Assembly: GCF_029962835.1 (NCBI RefSeq)
Contig: NC_080589.1
Coordinates: 18,993,586-19,057,585 of the forward strand
DNA length: 64,000 nt
Origin: Magnolia sinica
Taxonomy: Eukaryota; Streptophyta; Magnoliopsida; Magnoliales; Magnoliaceae
Reading direction: 5' to 3'
Numbering within the stretch: the first letter of the stretch is position 1; each line of letters begins with the position of its first letter. Of this stretch, positions 22,334 through 34,965 are shown one piece after another. The translations under genes and the position numbers were made by a program. The notes beneath the pieces were generated by a model. It searched no databases, had not been told where the DNA came from, and saw only the letters and a program-made list of their open reading frames with translations.

Positions 22334-25300
22334 GTGGATTTTGGATTCGGCACAACAAAGCACGTGACACAGAGTCGTCGAGGACTCGAGGAATTTCGGC
22401 CTGTAGCCAAAGGAAGTTATAAGCTATACATAGGCAATAACGCTGTTGAAGACGTCATAGGGATTGACGTTCTCCATCTCCATACGCGCATAGGGCAAAC
22501 ACTAATCCCTCGTGATACTCTTTATGCACCGGGGATGCGTCGGAATTTAATTTCTGTTTCTAGGTTATTATTTGATGGTTTTGATATTCGATTTTCCGGG
22601 ACAAGAGTTTCTTTGAGACTGAATAACCTCATCTTTGCATGGAAAAATTTAATTTCAGATTTATTTATTCTGGACGTAGATTATGATAATACCCTTCATG
22701 CTTTATCTGCTATGTCGAATGAAACAGTAGTATCTGAATCTCAAAAATGGCATACGAGGTTAGGTCACATAGGAAAGGATCGTATGACAAGACTAGTATG
22801 TTCTGATCTGTTAGACTCCTTATCTAAAGTTGATTTACCATTTTGTGAACATTGTGTGTCTGGGAAGACTTCGAAGAAACAATTTTCCAAAGCAGCTAGG
22901 TCCAAGGGCACACTAAAGATAGTCCATTCAGATATCTCTGGACCCTTTAATGTATATGCTAGAAATGGATGTCAATACTTTGTCACATTCATTGACGATT
23001 ACTCGCGCTATGGATATATGTATCTCATCTCACACAAATCTGAGGCTTTTGATTGTTTTCTTAAATATAAAGCTGAAGTGGAAAATCAACTTGAGAAAAA
23101 GATTAAAATCCTTCGATTTGATAGAGGTGCCGAGTATACATCTGAAACATTTAAGTCATATTATGAAAACGTTGGAATAGTTCGGCAGTACACAATGGCT
23201 TACACTCCACAACAAAATGGTGTTGTAGAGAGAAGGAATAGGACACTATTGGATATGGTTAGATCGATGATGGTACAAGCCAATCTCTCTACCATATTCT
23301 GGGGAGACGCACTGTTAACAGCCGTATACGTCCTTAATAGAGTCCCAACCAAATCCATTTCTAAGACTTCATATGATATGTGGTCTGGGAGGATTCCTTC
23401 TTTGGCTAACCTACGCCCTTGAGGATCTTTAGGATATGTTTTGCTAGCTACTCCGCATAGAGGTAAACTTGATAGTAAAATCATTAAATGCGTGTTCATA
23501 AGATACCCTATGTATTCAAAGGGATACGTTTTAGTTTATGTGGACCATGGACGATGGATTGAGATAGAATCCCGAGACGTGACCTTCGTTGAAGATAGAT
23601 ACCTAAGCTGAATGAAGCAAAAGGTTCCCTTAGAATTTTTTGAAATACCCGATGTATCTCAGGAGAGTGGGAGTTCTGCTTCTCACGATGATGATGCTTC
23701 TATCGTTCGTCAGGACGATGGGAGGACATCTCAGCAGGCTCCTGAGTTACGTCGAAGTAAAAGAGGATTGATTTCCCAAATATACTTCGATATTGAGGGG
23801 CAAACATTCTCTTGTGTTGTAGTTGATGATGATGAACCTGATTCATATCAGGATGCATTATTATTTTCTAACTCGGCCGATTGGGTAAAAGCTATGGACG
23901 AAGAGATTGCTTCTATGGAGAAGAATAAAGTCTGGGAGCTTGTTGATCTGCCTTCCAATCGCAAAGCAATAGGTAATAAATGGGTACTTAAGATTAAAAG
24001 AAAGGCAGATGATACAGTGGACAAGTATAAAGCACGATTAGTTGCTAAAGGTTTTATACAACAAGAAAGCATTGATTACGAGGAGACCTTTTTACCTGTT
24101 GTAAATTTCTCATCAATCCGCATGATCTTGTCTATTGTCGCAAGTTTAAACTTAGAGTTATATTAGATGGATGTAAAGATCGCATTCTTAAATGGTGACT
24201 TGGATGAAGAGATATACATGTAACAACCCATGAGTTATGTGGACAAAAAACATCCAAAGAAAGTCTGCAAGTTGTTGAAATCTATCTATGGGCTGAAGCA
24301 ATCTTCAAGACAGTAGTACATGAGGTTTCACTTGGCCATCACTACTTTTGGATTCACGATGAGTGAATAAGATCATTGTGTATACATGAAACGGTCTGGA
24401 AGATCTTTTCTGATACTATCTCTATATGTAGACGATATCCTGTTAGCTAGTAATGACATGTAATTGTTGATATCGACTAAAGATTGGCTATTTTCGAACT
24501 TTGAGATGAAAGACCTCGGTGAAGCCAATTTTATTCTTGGGGTAAAAATCATCAGGGATCGCCCTAAGAAATTTTTAGGCTTGTCTCAAGTAACCTATAT
24601 ACAAAAGATCTTAGAGCGGTTCAGGATGAAAATTTCAAAAGCTGTTAAAACCACTATGAATAAAGCTACCAAGCTAGACAGGAAATCGTGTCTTCAGACT
24701 GAAGCCGAGAAATTGACTATGTCCTCAGTACCTTATGCAAGCGCAGTAGGGAGCTTAATGTATGTTATGCTTTGCACCAGACCGGATATTAGCTATGCAG
24801 TTGGCATAGTCAGCCGTTATCAGAGTAACTTGGGACAGTCTCATTGGTAAGTCGTCAAACGTATATTCCGCTATCTCAGAGGAACAAAAGACCTAATGTT
24901 GTGTTATGAAGGCACAAGCCTCTAGCTGAAAGGATATTCTGATGCTGCTTGGGGTAATGATGCCGACGAGGGAAAGTCTACTTCAGGGTATGTATTCTTA
25001 CTCGGAGGAAGAGCTATCTCATGGTCGAGTAAGAAACAAACATCCACAACTCTTTCATCTATGGAAGCCGAGTACATTGCATGTTGTGCTGCAGTTCAGG
25101 AGTGTGTATGGGTTCACAGATTTCTATTGAGTCTAGATGTTGTACCGAGTGTTCGTCAGCCTATATCGATGATGATAGACAATACTTCTGCCATTGACTT
25201 GGCAAAGGACCCTAAATACCATCAGAAATCTAAGCACATTGAGATCAAGTATCATTACGTCCGTGATCAAGTGAGAGATAAGAAGGTCGCCCTCAGCTAC

Positions 25301-25399
25301 ATTCCTACTAAGGAGATGATGGCTGATCCCATGACGAAACCTATAGCTAGAGATCTATTTCAGGTTCACGTCAGGCAGATGGGATTGAGAAAAGCTTGA
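22334..25399 (+). pseudogene. pol of copia element 1, broken
   Basis: The protease starts with WILDS then changes frame inside the active-site region into GTTKHVT, consistent with a one-base deletion. From 22334 to 23422 the frame is open. It includes the HHCC integrase zinc site (HTRLGHIG...CEHCVSGK) and an intact D,D,E triad (HSDISGP, FIDDYSR, NGVVERRNR). A stop replaces Trp after NLRP (23420-23422). The RT is open at 23612-24166, and its YVDD motif is intact near 24425. Stops fall at about 24163, 24220, 24316, 24460 and 24848. RNase H is open to 25399 (MEAEYIACC...ADPMTKPI). Several of the stops are Trp codons changed by G-to-A. Confidence 0.9.
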
Positions 25400-26601
25400 C
25401 TGATGTACTTGTTTTGTAGTACCTTTGATCTTTCATTAATGAATAACATATTTCATTTATTCAATATTGAACACTAATATAACTAGGTAAGTAGATTATC
25501 AGCATTTACCTTGAGATCATGTAAAATTTCTATTTTTTGTCGGCAGGCTGGTCACCCACTCGCATGGGTTGACCAACCTTAAATGTACAAGAGGTACATT
25601 TGAGGCTATGTTTATACATTGATGTATGAACTTCCCTTTATTGTGAATAATAAAGGATGAGGATATGAGTGAGTCGTATCCGCCTACAATCTTATAAAGA
25701 TTGAAAATGAGATTGATAAAGTCGAATAACATAATCACACCATTCCGTTACATACGATCAATATTATGGCTTGAAATTAAAGTCGGATTATGAGGTTATG
25801 ACATGAGTCATACCTCATGTAGAATGACCTGCGTATTGTAGACCCGACATTCACCTAGTATTGTCTACTTTATGACGTGGATTGTAGCCACGTGCTAGGA
25901 CCTATTACCTACAGATTGTGTTGATTCGATCTAATCATTACAACATGCGAGTAGCCAGTCCCGTAGGTGACTCTTTGTGTCCTTAGCTATCCTCCTCTTG
26001 TGTATATGAGGATGAGATTGAGTGTCGCTACTTTAGTGTACTGTGACGAAAGGTCCTTGATTGGCCAGACTCAGCTACGCTAGGAAAGCAGCTTGATTAA
26101 TTCTAAATTACACATCTGCATGGGGAAGATCCCATGACAGCTACACTAAGTTTCTAGAACTATAAATATGCACTTAAGACTTATCCGCCGGCAGTATCGA
26201 GTTGTTTTTCTTAGATTTTAGTAAACAATATTTTTCTTAAAAAGCATATATATATATAAGTATTGCTTTGAATTGGTTTTAGTCTAAGTTTGTGAAAAAT
26301 CAAGTTTTCAGAATAACTCGATAAATTGGATAAGTGCGTATATTGGCCGAGTACTTTAGATCGGGAGTTAACTCCATCCGGTGTAGTCATGCGGACTAGG
26401 ACAGGCATTGCAAAGCTTGAGTTATTGAGTACTAGTTAGGTGGTCACTTAGTACTTAAGCACCTGTGAGAAGATTATGGTGATCCAACTGGTCCCACGCC
26501 TCTGATTCTTTTTGATCGTGATGTTTATTTTTTTATTGTTATTAGACAAGTTAGATGGACAAATCTTTTGTGCCTATCCCACAATGTGATTGAGTGAGAG
26601 A
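25400..26601 (+). other. 3' untranslated part of copia element 1
   Basis: About 1.2 kb without an open gene lies between RNase H and the 3' LTR. The purine stretch gagtgagaga (about 26591-26601), next to the LTR, is the likely polypurine tract. Confidence 0.65.
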
Positions 26602-27081
26602 TGTTGGACGTAGGCCGGTGCGGCCCACTGGTGAGCAATCACTAGTGGGTGGGTCCCATAAGTTTAGGCATCGTCCGGCCTTGCTCCTTTTCTGTTATAT
26701 TTCAAATTCAATTTGAATTTGATTTATGATAGGAGATGGGGATAAGACCGGATGATATGGTCTCATCCAAACTCTCTTCCTTTCCTATAAAAAGGGATGA
26801 GCTTCTCTCGTTAATGGAATCATATACGAAATACAGAAAGTATACGGAGAGAGACATATTGTGCACGAGAGTCTGTCCATTTTGGCTTGTCCTTGGGACG
26901 ATCTAATCTATAGATCGCAATCCGAGGCCACTTATACCGTAAGATCAGAGATGTGAATAGATCCATTTGCTCCAGTAGTAGATAGGCAGACCGTTGGAGC
27001 GTCAATCTTCTACTTTGTGAGGGTTCCAAAATTCGTGTAGACCGTCAGATCTTGAGGGTTCACCTTCCATGCTTCCCTTCA
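26602..27081 (+). repeat. 3' LTR of copia element 1
   Basis: 480 bp matching 18513-18993 and ending CCCTTCA. It is followed by the target duplication AGAAT and then by the last 70 bp of duplication copy 1. Confidence 0.95.
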
Positions 27082-27836
27082 AGAATAAATGCTCAAAATG
27101 TGTGATCTTACATATCCTTTGATGATGATCGTGTGTGCGTCCATGTAAGTGAATATGGCCTTTCTTACAGGTGAATAATGGTTTCTCAAATGCACAACAA
27201 AGAAAGGAAGATCGAGCTATGCGCATTCTTCTTAGAGTATTTTTTGCTCATGTCCCAAGTTGCTGTCAGAATTACTTCTTATTCATCTTAACATTACAGC
27301 TGATGATAGGCCAAGAATTGCACCTATTTGGATTGAGTTCAAGATGAAGGCTCTAAAAGGGCAAGGGGACTGATTATTATTATTATTATTATTTTACTAT
27401 TATGATTACCGAGTACTACTTTTTAGGTGTGTCCTTGCTTCAAGAGGACATCAAATTCCCTACTTGGTTGCGTTGTATGTATCAAAATGGAACCCTAAAC
27501 ATCTCATCGGAGGAAATCTGTGGAGATAAAAGTTTGTGTAAAAGAATCCTAGATAACATATTTGTTTTACCATTCATGTTATCATAGAAATTTGGGTTGG
27601 TCAGTGGTAAAAAAACATATAGTCAAAGGCAACCCAAGCACACGCATAGGCGTTTTGGGCTTGTTGTGCCTCACCTGGACCTTGGGCGAGGCGTTTACCT
27701 TGGGCGTGTGCTTTGGTGCACCTAGGTGTTTACCCCGGGCAAGGCATGATTGCAATAAATGTGCCATTTTTCCATTATGAGTAGCCTCGTTTGTCTGTTT
27801 TGTGTGTGTGTGTTTTACCATCCAATCAGGGTGCAA

Positions 27837-27909
<73 letters not shown>
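27837..27909. repeat. (AT)n(GT)n microsatellite
   Basis: A compound dinucleotide run. It stands where copy 1 has GC-rich dinucleotide tandem units (about 4950-5140). Confidence 0.9.
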
Positions 27910-27910
<1 letters not shown>

Positions 27911-28539
27911 GGAATATAGACGCTATTTCATCAACTTTCCTCATTCCTTTTTCTTCTTGATTTCTTTCTTCTAATAGTGTGTCATGGTCATCCCATTGGA
28001 TTTCTTGAAAGTAATTTGAGCTTGTGATCCGTACAAGAGATATAAGGTGAAGGGATTTTTGGGGAATTGGAAAATGTTTGTTAAAGGATTTGGGGATTTT
28101 GAAATTTTGATTATATATATGGTTTGGAAAATTATAGTGATTTTGGTAAATTGTGGTTTTGAATTGGTGAATTTGGGAGATTTGTGAAAAATGGAAAATT
28201 TAGGGTTAGGATTTGGAGAAATTGGAAAATAAGGACTAAAGTATTAAAAAATGGGTATGTAATGACCGTTATGTAATGGTAATTGGTAAGAACCGTTACG
28301 CATTATGGGATAATAGTAGTTGTAACTGTCGTTATAGAGAAAGTAGCTCGTAATGGCTGTTACAACTACCGTTATTGAATACCTTGATTAGGATTTAAAA
28401 TTGGTGAATTTGGGGGAAATTGAGAAAATGGGGTTTTGGGCAAAGATGAATTGTAAGTTTGATTATTTAATAATAACTTATATTTATAAATAATTAAATG
28501 TTAATATTTATTATATAAAGTGTAAAATTATGTAATGCA

Positions 28540-29085
28540 GGACAACTAACCACTTGCTCTAAAAGCTCAAACTGATAGACCGTGGCGAATCAATCCCTTT
28601 ATTTCATAGCCTAGGGTCATACTGCTCATGGGTTAGGCCCTCGGCCGAACCCCCATTGTGGGCCCCACATCACATGGGTCTCGCCTCCTATGAGTCACCC
28701 ACCTCATAATGAACCATCCACCCTGAGTGTGCCCCTGCATCCTATGGGCCACCCGATTCGAGCCCCATGTGAAAATGCCCTTGAATCAATCACCCCTGGC
28801 GAGGAGCTTGAACACAAGAGCAACTTGGATCTGATACAACTTTGATGTAGGGCAACTAACCACTTAATCTAAAAACTCGAATTGATAGAGCTTGGCGAAT
28901 CAATCCCTTTATCTCATATCCCATGCCCCACTTCCCATGAGTTAGGTCCTCGGCCGAACCCCTCTTATGGGCCCTATATCACATGGGTCTCGCCTCACAC
29001 AAGCTGCCTACTCTGGGTGTGCCCCCGCATGCCACAGGCCACCTCACTCGAGCCAAGTGTGAAAATGCCCTTGCATTATTATGCT
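28540..29085 (-). repeat. Copy-2 counterpart of the two-unit dispersed repeat
   Basis: Two tandem units corresponding to 5812-6345. Here the primer-site-like motif near 28838 is mutated ('gatctgatacaac'), which supports decay after duplication. Confidence 0.5.
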
Positions 29086-29184
29086 TGGAATCTTTGGGTA
29101 TTTGGATGTAAAATCAAATTGAATTTTGAAAATTCAGTTTATTAAAGAGGAAATGACCAAATGCATTGATGTTTCCTATCTCAT

Positions 29185-29810
29185 TAAGGAATTAGTCCAG
29201 TTTTAGGTGCTACGAGGTGTATCTAGCGCCTTTTAATTATGTTGGTCTAAAAGTGACTAGAAATGGAAATTATTTTTATGCAGCCGGGCATGGTTATTGG
29301 TTACATAATAGAATCAATTTTTCTACTTCCGACGGTATTTGGATGTAAAATTGAATTGAATTTTGAAATTTCAGTTTATTAAAAGAGGAAATGATCAAAA
29401 ACTAACATTGAAAATTTTCATTTTTCCATTTCTAGTCACTTTTAGACCAACATAATTAAAAGGCGCTAGACACACATCAGGTGCAACTACCACTATAGCA
29501 CCTAAAACCGGACTAATTTTTCAATGAGAAAGGAATTAGTCTGGTTTTAGGTGCTACAGTGGAAGCTGCACCTTGGGTGTGTCTAGCTAGCGCCTTTTAA
29601 TTACGTTGGTGTAAAAGTGACTACAAATGGAAATATGGAAAATTCCAAATTTAATTTTTTTTTTCAAGGAAATGGAAAAATCACCATTTTTTAAGCAAAA
29701 CCATGGAAATGAAAATCAATTTCCACTACTACTTTTGTTTTCACAGTTAACCTTTTAATTACGTTGGTGTAAAAGTGACTATAAATGGAAATATGGAAAT
29801 TTCCAATTTT
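29185..29810. repeat. Copy-2 counterpart of the fold-back repeat cluster
   Basis: Forward blocks lie near 29190-29255 and 29535-29625, and an inverted block at about 29400-29525. A further partial forward block is at 29750-29815. The number and order differ slightly from copy 1 (6440-7190), so the cluster has been rearranged since duplication. Confidence 0.6.
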
Positions 29811-30060
29811 AGTTTTTTTTTTGAGGAAATGCAAAAATCACCATTTTTTCAGCAAAACCATGGAATTGAAAATCAATTTCCACTACGACTTTTGTTTTCA
29901 TAGTTACATATGAGGAAAATGATTTCTTTTCCATAGTAGAAAAGAAGATCCGCCAATCGAAACATGCCCTAAATGCATCTCTTCCATATTGCTTGTCATA
30001 ATGATGATGTTTGACATGAGCCTTGACAAAAAATGTATGGAGATTGGCCACCTGGGTTGA

Positions 30061-31103
30061 TGTTGAAAATTAGTGGTTTTTTGAAAAATAAAAAAAAGAA
30101 AATTCAAAATTTTCAAAATTTCAAGATTTTGCTGCCAAAACGCTTTTCCGAAAATTTCAAATCCAAAAGTGCGGTGTGTGCTTTGTCCCACATCGAAAAT
30201 GGTTGAAATCCTTTTGTGGTTTATATGTGAACTTGTGAAGAGTATTCTTACTTGGAGTTTTTGGCGGAGGTGATGCTTACGCACTGGAACACACGCATGC
30301 ACTCACGCGCGCGCACTCGGGCTCGAGCACGGGCATGGGTAGTGAGGCAGTGTGGCTGTAGTGGCGCTAGATTGCGCACTTCGCACGTGCGTATCATGTC
30401 GCAGAGTGGTCACTCCCTTGCGACCTTACGCGAACCGGCGCGAGACGGTGCGACCTCAGTGCGATGGGTCTGGTTTGTGCCTGTGTGCAGTGGGTTCTGA
30501 AATGGTCTGAGTTTTATAGAAGACTGAGAACGATCGGATCATAAGTCTGAAATGTTTAGCAGTTTCTGAAAAATGGCTCTCTGCCTTGAACGCCAAACGG
30601 TCTGAAAACGGACGGACCAGGATGATCCAACGGTCAGATTTTCAGATCTGACGACTTGAAACGTCTGAGATTAATGGACAATGGCCAGAAATGTTTTTCA
30701 AACATTCTGGACCATTAAATACCACACAACAATGGTGCTATACCTGATGCCTATATAAACTGGACCATTCCAGTCCGATTTCATCATCTCAAAACACCAT
30801 CTCTCCTATCAAATCAGATACGATCCATAGCTCCATTCTAAAATACTTAGAACATCTCCACCATCTGAGTCTGCTAGAAGAAATATGCTACGTCAAAAGT
30901 GTTCCTCAGTGCACCTATCTTGATTGTTGCAATCTGGATCCAGATAAGGCTTGTCTTATCCTAGAAGCAATTCGCCTGTAACCCATCAATAGTTGATAAG
31001 GGGGCAAATCACGCTTTAAGGACAACGTATTTTATACGTGATTCAGCCTAGTGAAATATAATTTTTCAATTTAATTTTATTTTTTCGGTGTTTATTCTCA
31101 ACA
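30061..31103 (+). repeat. 5' LTR of copia element 2
   Basis: Begins TGTTGAAAA and ends TCTCAACA. It has a GC-rich section with CGCGCGC (about 30305) and a TATA box TATATAAA (about 30752-30759). The AATCACGCTTTAA stretch (31007-31019) is discussed under the primer site. Confidence 0.9.
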
Positions 31104-31120
31104 TTGTTAAAGCGTGATTT
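31104..31120 (+). other. Atypical primer-site region of copia element 2
   Basis: There is no TGG-type tRNA primer site after the 5' LTR. Instead 31107-31120 (TTAAAGCGTGATTT) is perfectly complementary to 31006-31019 (AAATCACGCTTTAA) inside the LTR, downstream of the TATA box and so in the transcribed part. The gag start codon follows at 31122. Confidence 0.55.
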
Positions 31121-31121
31121 C

Positions 31122-32010
31122 ATGAACACCGAAAGTGTTGCGTCAATCAAATTGATGAACCAGGATCTGATCCGAATAGACCGATTCGATGGTTCAAATT
31201 TCACTAGATGGCAGGACAAATTGAAATTCCTGCTGATCGCTCTGAAGATCTTCTACATCCTGGACCCGACTCTCCAGCCTCTGCCTGAAGCAAAGGACAT
31301 TGACACTCTAGAACAGATTGCTGCTAGGATCAAGTGACAAGAAGATGAAGTGTTGTGTCGTGGCCACATCCTCAATGCTCTCTCTGATCGGTTGTACGAT
31401 TTGTACACGGGGACCATGTCAGCGAAAGAAATTTGGAGTGCACTGGAATACAAGTACAAGGTTGAAAAGGAAGGTACATAGGAATTTCTAATTGCCAGGT
31501 ATTTTGACTTCACGATGGTAGACAATTTACCGCTGCTTGCCCAAATCCAAGAACTGCAGCTTATTGTAAATAAAATAAAAGACATAAAAATTGATCTTCC
31601 TGAATCTTTTCAAGTCGGAGCTATAATCGTAAAGTTGCCTCCGAGCTGAAAAGACTACAGGAAGAAACTACTACATAAATCCGAAGAGTTCACCTTGGAA
31701 CAAATCCAAAAGCATCTTCGTATTGAAGAAAAATCCCGTAATCGACACAAAAAGGATGATACTAATGGTGCGTCCTCATCTAAGGTGAGCGCAGTAGAAC
31801 GACCATCCGAAAATAATACCTATGAGAAAGATGATTCCCTTAAACTTAACAAAGATAAAGGAAAATTCAAGAAAACCCAAAAGAAGAAAATAGTAAACCT
31901 AAGGGAGCTTATTATGTCTGCGACAAGATCGGGCATTTCACTCGAGTCTGTAAGGACCAAAAAAAGCCTAAGAAAGAGGCTAATGTAGTAGACGATGAAA
32001 TCCTAGCCAT
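31122..32010 (+). pseudogene. gag of copia element 2, broken
   Basis: It starts MNTESVASIKL and continues RFDGSNFTRWQDKLKFLL, a typical copia gag N-terminus. Stops fall at about 31335, 31480 and 31647. The reading resumes at 31695-31988 with a Lys-rich stretch. The zinc knuckle (YVCDKIGHFTRVC, about 31912-31950) is in another frame and may lack one Cys of the CCHC set. Confidence 0.85.
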
Positions 32011-34965
32011 GGTCATAGAAGTAACCCTAGTTCAAAAGAAAATTCCTGGTTGGTGGTATGATACAGGTGTCACAGTCCATGTATGCAATGATCGATCTGC
32101 CTTCAAAACCTATGAAGACGAGACCAATGGTCAAGAGGTTCAAATGGAAAATGAAGGATGATCGAAAGTTGTAGGCAAAAGAACCGTGGAATTACTATTT
32201 ACCTCTGGAAAGAAGGTAATTCTGACCAACGTACTGCATGTCCCAGACATAAGGAGAAATCTTGTCTTAGGGGATCTCTTAAGCAAACCTAGGATCAAGG
32301 TTGTATTTGAATCAGGCAAGCTGATCTTGTCTAAGAATGGAAACTTTGTGGGTAAGGGTTATACTTGTAAAGGGATGATCAAACTTTTTTTGAATGAAAA
32401 GAATTCTTCTGCTTACATGATTGAGTCTGTAACGCTATGACATGGTAGACTAGCCCATATTGGCTACAGTACCATAAAACTCATGGCTAAGAACGGTCTA
32501 ATATCATACAATGATAGTGATAAAAATAAATGTGAAGTATATATATGGTTTAAAATAATCAAGAAACCATTTCCTAGCATTGAGAGATCATTTCAAATAT
32601 TAGCCCTAGTGCATACTAATATATGTGAACTAAATGACATTCTTACCCGTGGAGGTAAAAGGTACTTTATAACGTTTATAGATGATTGTTCAAGATATAT
32701 ATATGTATATCTGTTAAAATCGAAAGATGAAGCATTTAATGCATTCAAGATCTATAAATCTGAAGTAGAAAATCAATTAGATAAAAATATTAAAATCCTT
32801 CGTAGTGACCGGGGAGGAGAATATTTCTCTAATGAATTTTCTAACTATTATGAAGAACACGGCATAATACATCAGTGCACAACACCTTATATACGACAAC
32901 AAAATGGCATAGCAGAGAGAAATAATATGACATTAGTATAAATGGTCAACTCAATGCTAATACAAGCACAGTTACCATTAAACCTATGGGGAGAAGCACT
33001 ATTAGCTACATGTCATATTTTAAACTAAATTCCATCTAAGAAAACCAAGACCTCTCCATACGAAAGATGGAAAGGAAGAAAACCAAACATAGGGTATCTT
33101 AGAGTATGGGGGTGTCTTGCACACTACAGAGCACCAAAACCTCAAAGAACTAAATTAGGACCAAGAGCTATCAAGTGCGTCTTTGTAGGATATGCATAAC
33201 ATAGTAAGGCCTATAGACTTCTAGATTTAGATGCCAATGTAATCATAGAGTCTAGAGATGTACAGTTCTTTCAGAATTCTGTATTTACGGAGAAAAAGAA
33301 TGCTGAGATTCAATCTCCTAATGAAACTATAAAAGAAACACAAATAGAAGAGAAAACTCTTAGTGAACTCGTAGGAGTCAAAGAGCAAGAGTAGAAAAAA
33401 GTTTTTGAAAAGAAGCCATTAATGATGAAATGGATTTCATAATATCTAACCAAACATGGAAATTGGTAGATCTACCTCCAAGTTCTAAACCAATAGGTTG
33501 CAAGTGGGTATTTAAGAAAAAAATATCACACGGATGGTACTATTCAAACCTTTAAGGCAAGGTTAGTTGCTAAGGGTTTCCGACAGAAAGAAGGAATCGA
33601 TTATTTTGACACTTATTCACTAGTAGCTCGAATAGCATCGATTAGGATCTTATTCGCTCTTGCATCCATACATCATCTTCATATCCATCAAATGGATGTG
33701 AAGATAGCATTCCTTAATGGTGATCTCGATGAGGAGGTTTACATGGAGCAACCAAAAGGATTTGTTCTACTAGAAAATGAAAGAAAAGTGTGTAGACTTG
33801 TTAAGTCTTTGTATGGATTAAAGCAAGCACCAAAACAGTGATATGATAAATTTGATTTTAAAGTTTTGTTTTATGGTTTTGAACATAATATTGCTGATAA
33901 ATACATATATTTAAAAGTGTGTAATGATTATATTGTAATCATATACTTGTATGTAGATGTATATTAATAATCAGTAATAAAATGGAAGGTGTAACTGGAA
34001 CAAAAAAGTTTCTCTCTTCAATTTTCAAAATGAAGGATTTTGGACAAGTGGATACCATATTAGGTATTAAAGTTAAAAAACATAGTGGGGGTTTCGCATT
34101 ATGCCGGTCTCATTATATTGAGAAAATAATAAACAAGTTTAATCACTTGAATATTAAAGAGGCAAAGACCCCGTTTGATTCAAGTATCAAGTTAAAAGAA
34201 AACAGTGGAAGAGCAGTTGCACAACTAGAGTATGCTAGTGCTATAGGAAGTCTTATGTATGCAATGCAATGTACGAGATCGGATATAGCATACGCTGTGA
34301 GTAAATTAAGCAGATTTATAAGTAATCCAAGTGTTGAACATTGGAAAGCAATAAGTAGAGTTCTAGGTTATCTTAAAGAAACTAAAGAACTAAGGATATT
34401 TTACTCAGAATTTTCAGCAGTATTAGAAGGATATACCGATACAAGTTGGATATCGAGTGTAGGGGACAACAAGTTCACTACAGGGTCGATATTCACCTTA
34501 GGAGGTGCAGCTGTATCTTTGGGATCCAAGAAATAAACTTGCATAACGCACTCAATTATGGAATCTGAGTTCATAGCTTTGACTGCTACAGGGAAAGAGG
34601 CTGAGTGGTTAAGGGATCTTCTATTAGAAATCTCATTCTATGCGAAGCGTATACCAGCTGTTTCACTTCATTGTGATAGTAAAACTACTCTAGTGAGAGC
34701 CTATAGCGGTACCTATAATGGGAAGTCCAGACACATAAGTTTCCGACATAACTATGTAAGGCAATTGATTCAAGATGGAATCATTGCGATCTTATATGTA
34801 AAGTCAAGTAATAACTTAGCTGATCCTTTTACTAAACCTCTAACGAGAGAGGTAGTGAGGACAACATTTAGAGGGATGGGGTTGAAACTCTTTACTCAAA
34901 GTTTCACCAGTGAAAGAAACTCAATCCTAATTAGAAAATCTTTAAATATTGGGTTTAAAGGGTAA
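32011..34965 (+). pseudogene. pol of copia element 2, broken
   Basis: The protease keeps WWYDTGVTVHVC (about 32050). In integrase, the zinc-site Cys after CEV is replaced by Tyr, and the first catalytic Asp position reads HTNICEL (Asn). The second (FIDDCSR) and the Glu (NGIAERNN) remain. Stops follow at about 32939 and 33026, and frame changes near 33390 and 33520. The RT has AFLNGDLDEEVYM, but the catalytic YVDD reads YVDV and is followed by two stops, with local bases missing (about 33950-33968). RNase H is split at 34534 and ends at 34965 (ADPFTKPL). The enzymatic centres themselves are damaged, unlike element 1. Confidence 0.9.

Larger units (their letters stand above)
18513..27081 (+). 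mobile_element. Ty1/copia LTR retrotransposon, element 1 (decayed)
   Basis: The 8.57-kb element runs from TGTTGG to CTTCA and is flanked by the 5-bp duplication AGAAT at 18508-18512 and 27082-27086. The 481- and 480-bp LTRs differ at about 20-odd positions by eye (about 4-5%). The domain order is gag, protease, integrase, reverse transcriptase, RNase H; integrase before reverse transcriptase defines Ty1/copia. It has an unusually long leader (2.4 kb from primer site to gag) and about 1.2 kb after RNase H. Frameshifts and stops in every part mean that it is non-autonomous now. The uninterrupted site survives in copy 2 near 50235. Confidence 0.95.
3993..27156 (+). repeat. Tandem segmental duplication, copy 1 (interrupted)
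   Basis: Bases 3993-18507, continuing after the inserted copia element at 27082-27156, are collinear with copy 2 at 27157-50317. The join between copies lies at 27156/27157. There the sequence equivalent to the distal end of copy 2 (agaataaatgctcaaaatg... to gtgaatat, 50317) runs directly into the sequence that starts copy 1 (ggcctttcttacagg, 3993). Only two or three bases of shared sequence lie at the join, so the duplication probably arose by end joining, not by recombination between long repeats. About 18 differences in a 400-bp comparison (17210-17600 against 48930-49320, by eye) suggest about 4-5% divergence. Copy 1 alone has the MITE at 15767. Confidence 0.85.

Noticed and set aside
3993..27156. 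CRISPR-like interpretation of the repeated hairpin and spacer blocks
   Set aside because: The repeats are few, long and diverged, in a plant nuclear context with retrotransposons. There are no regular short repeats or cas genes.
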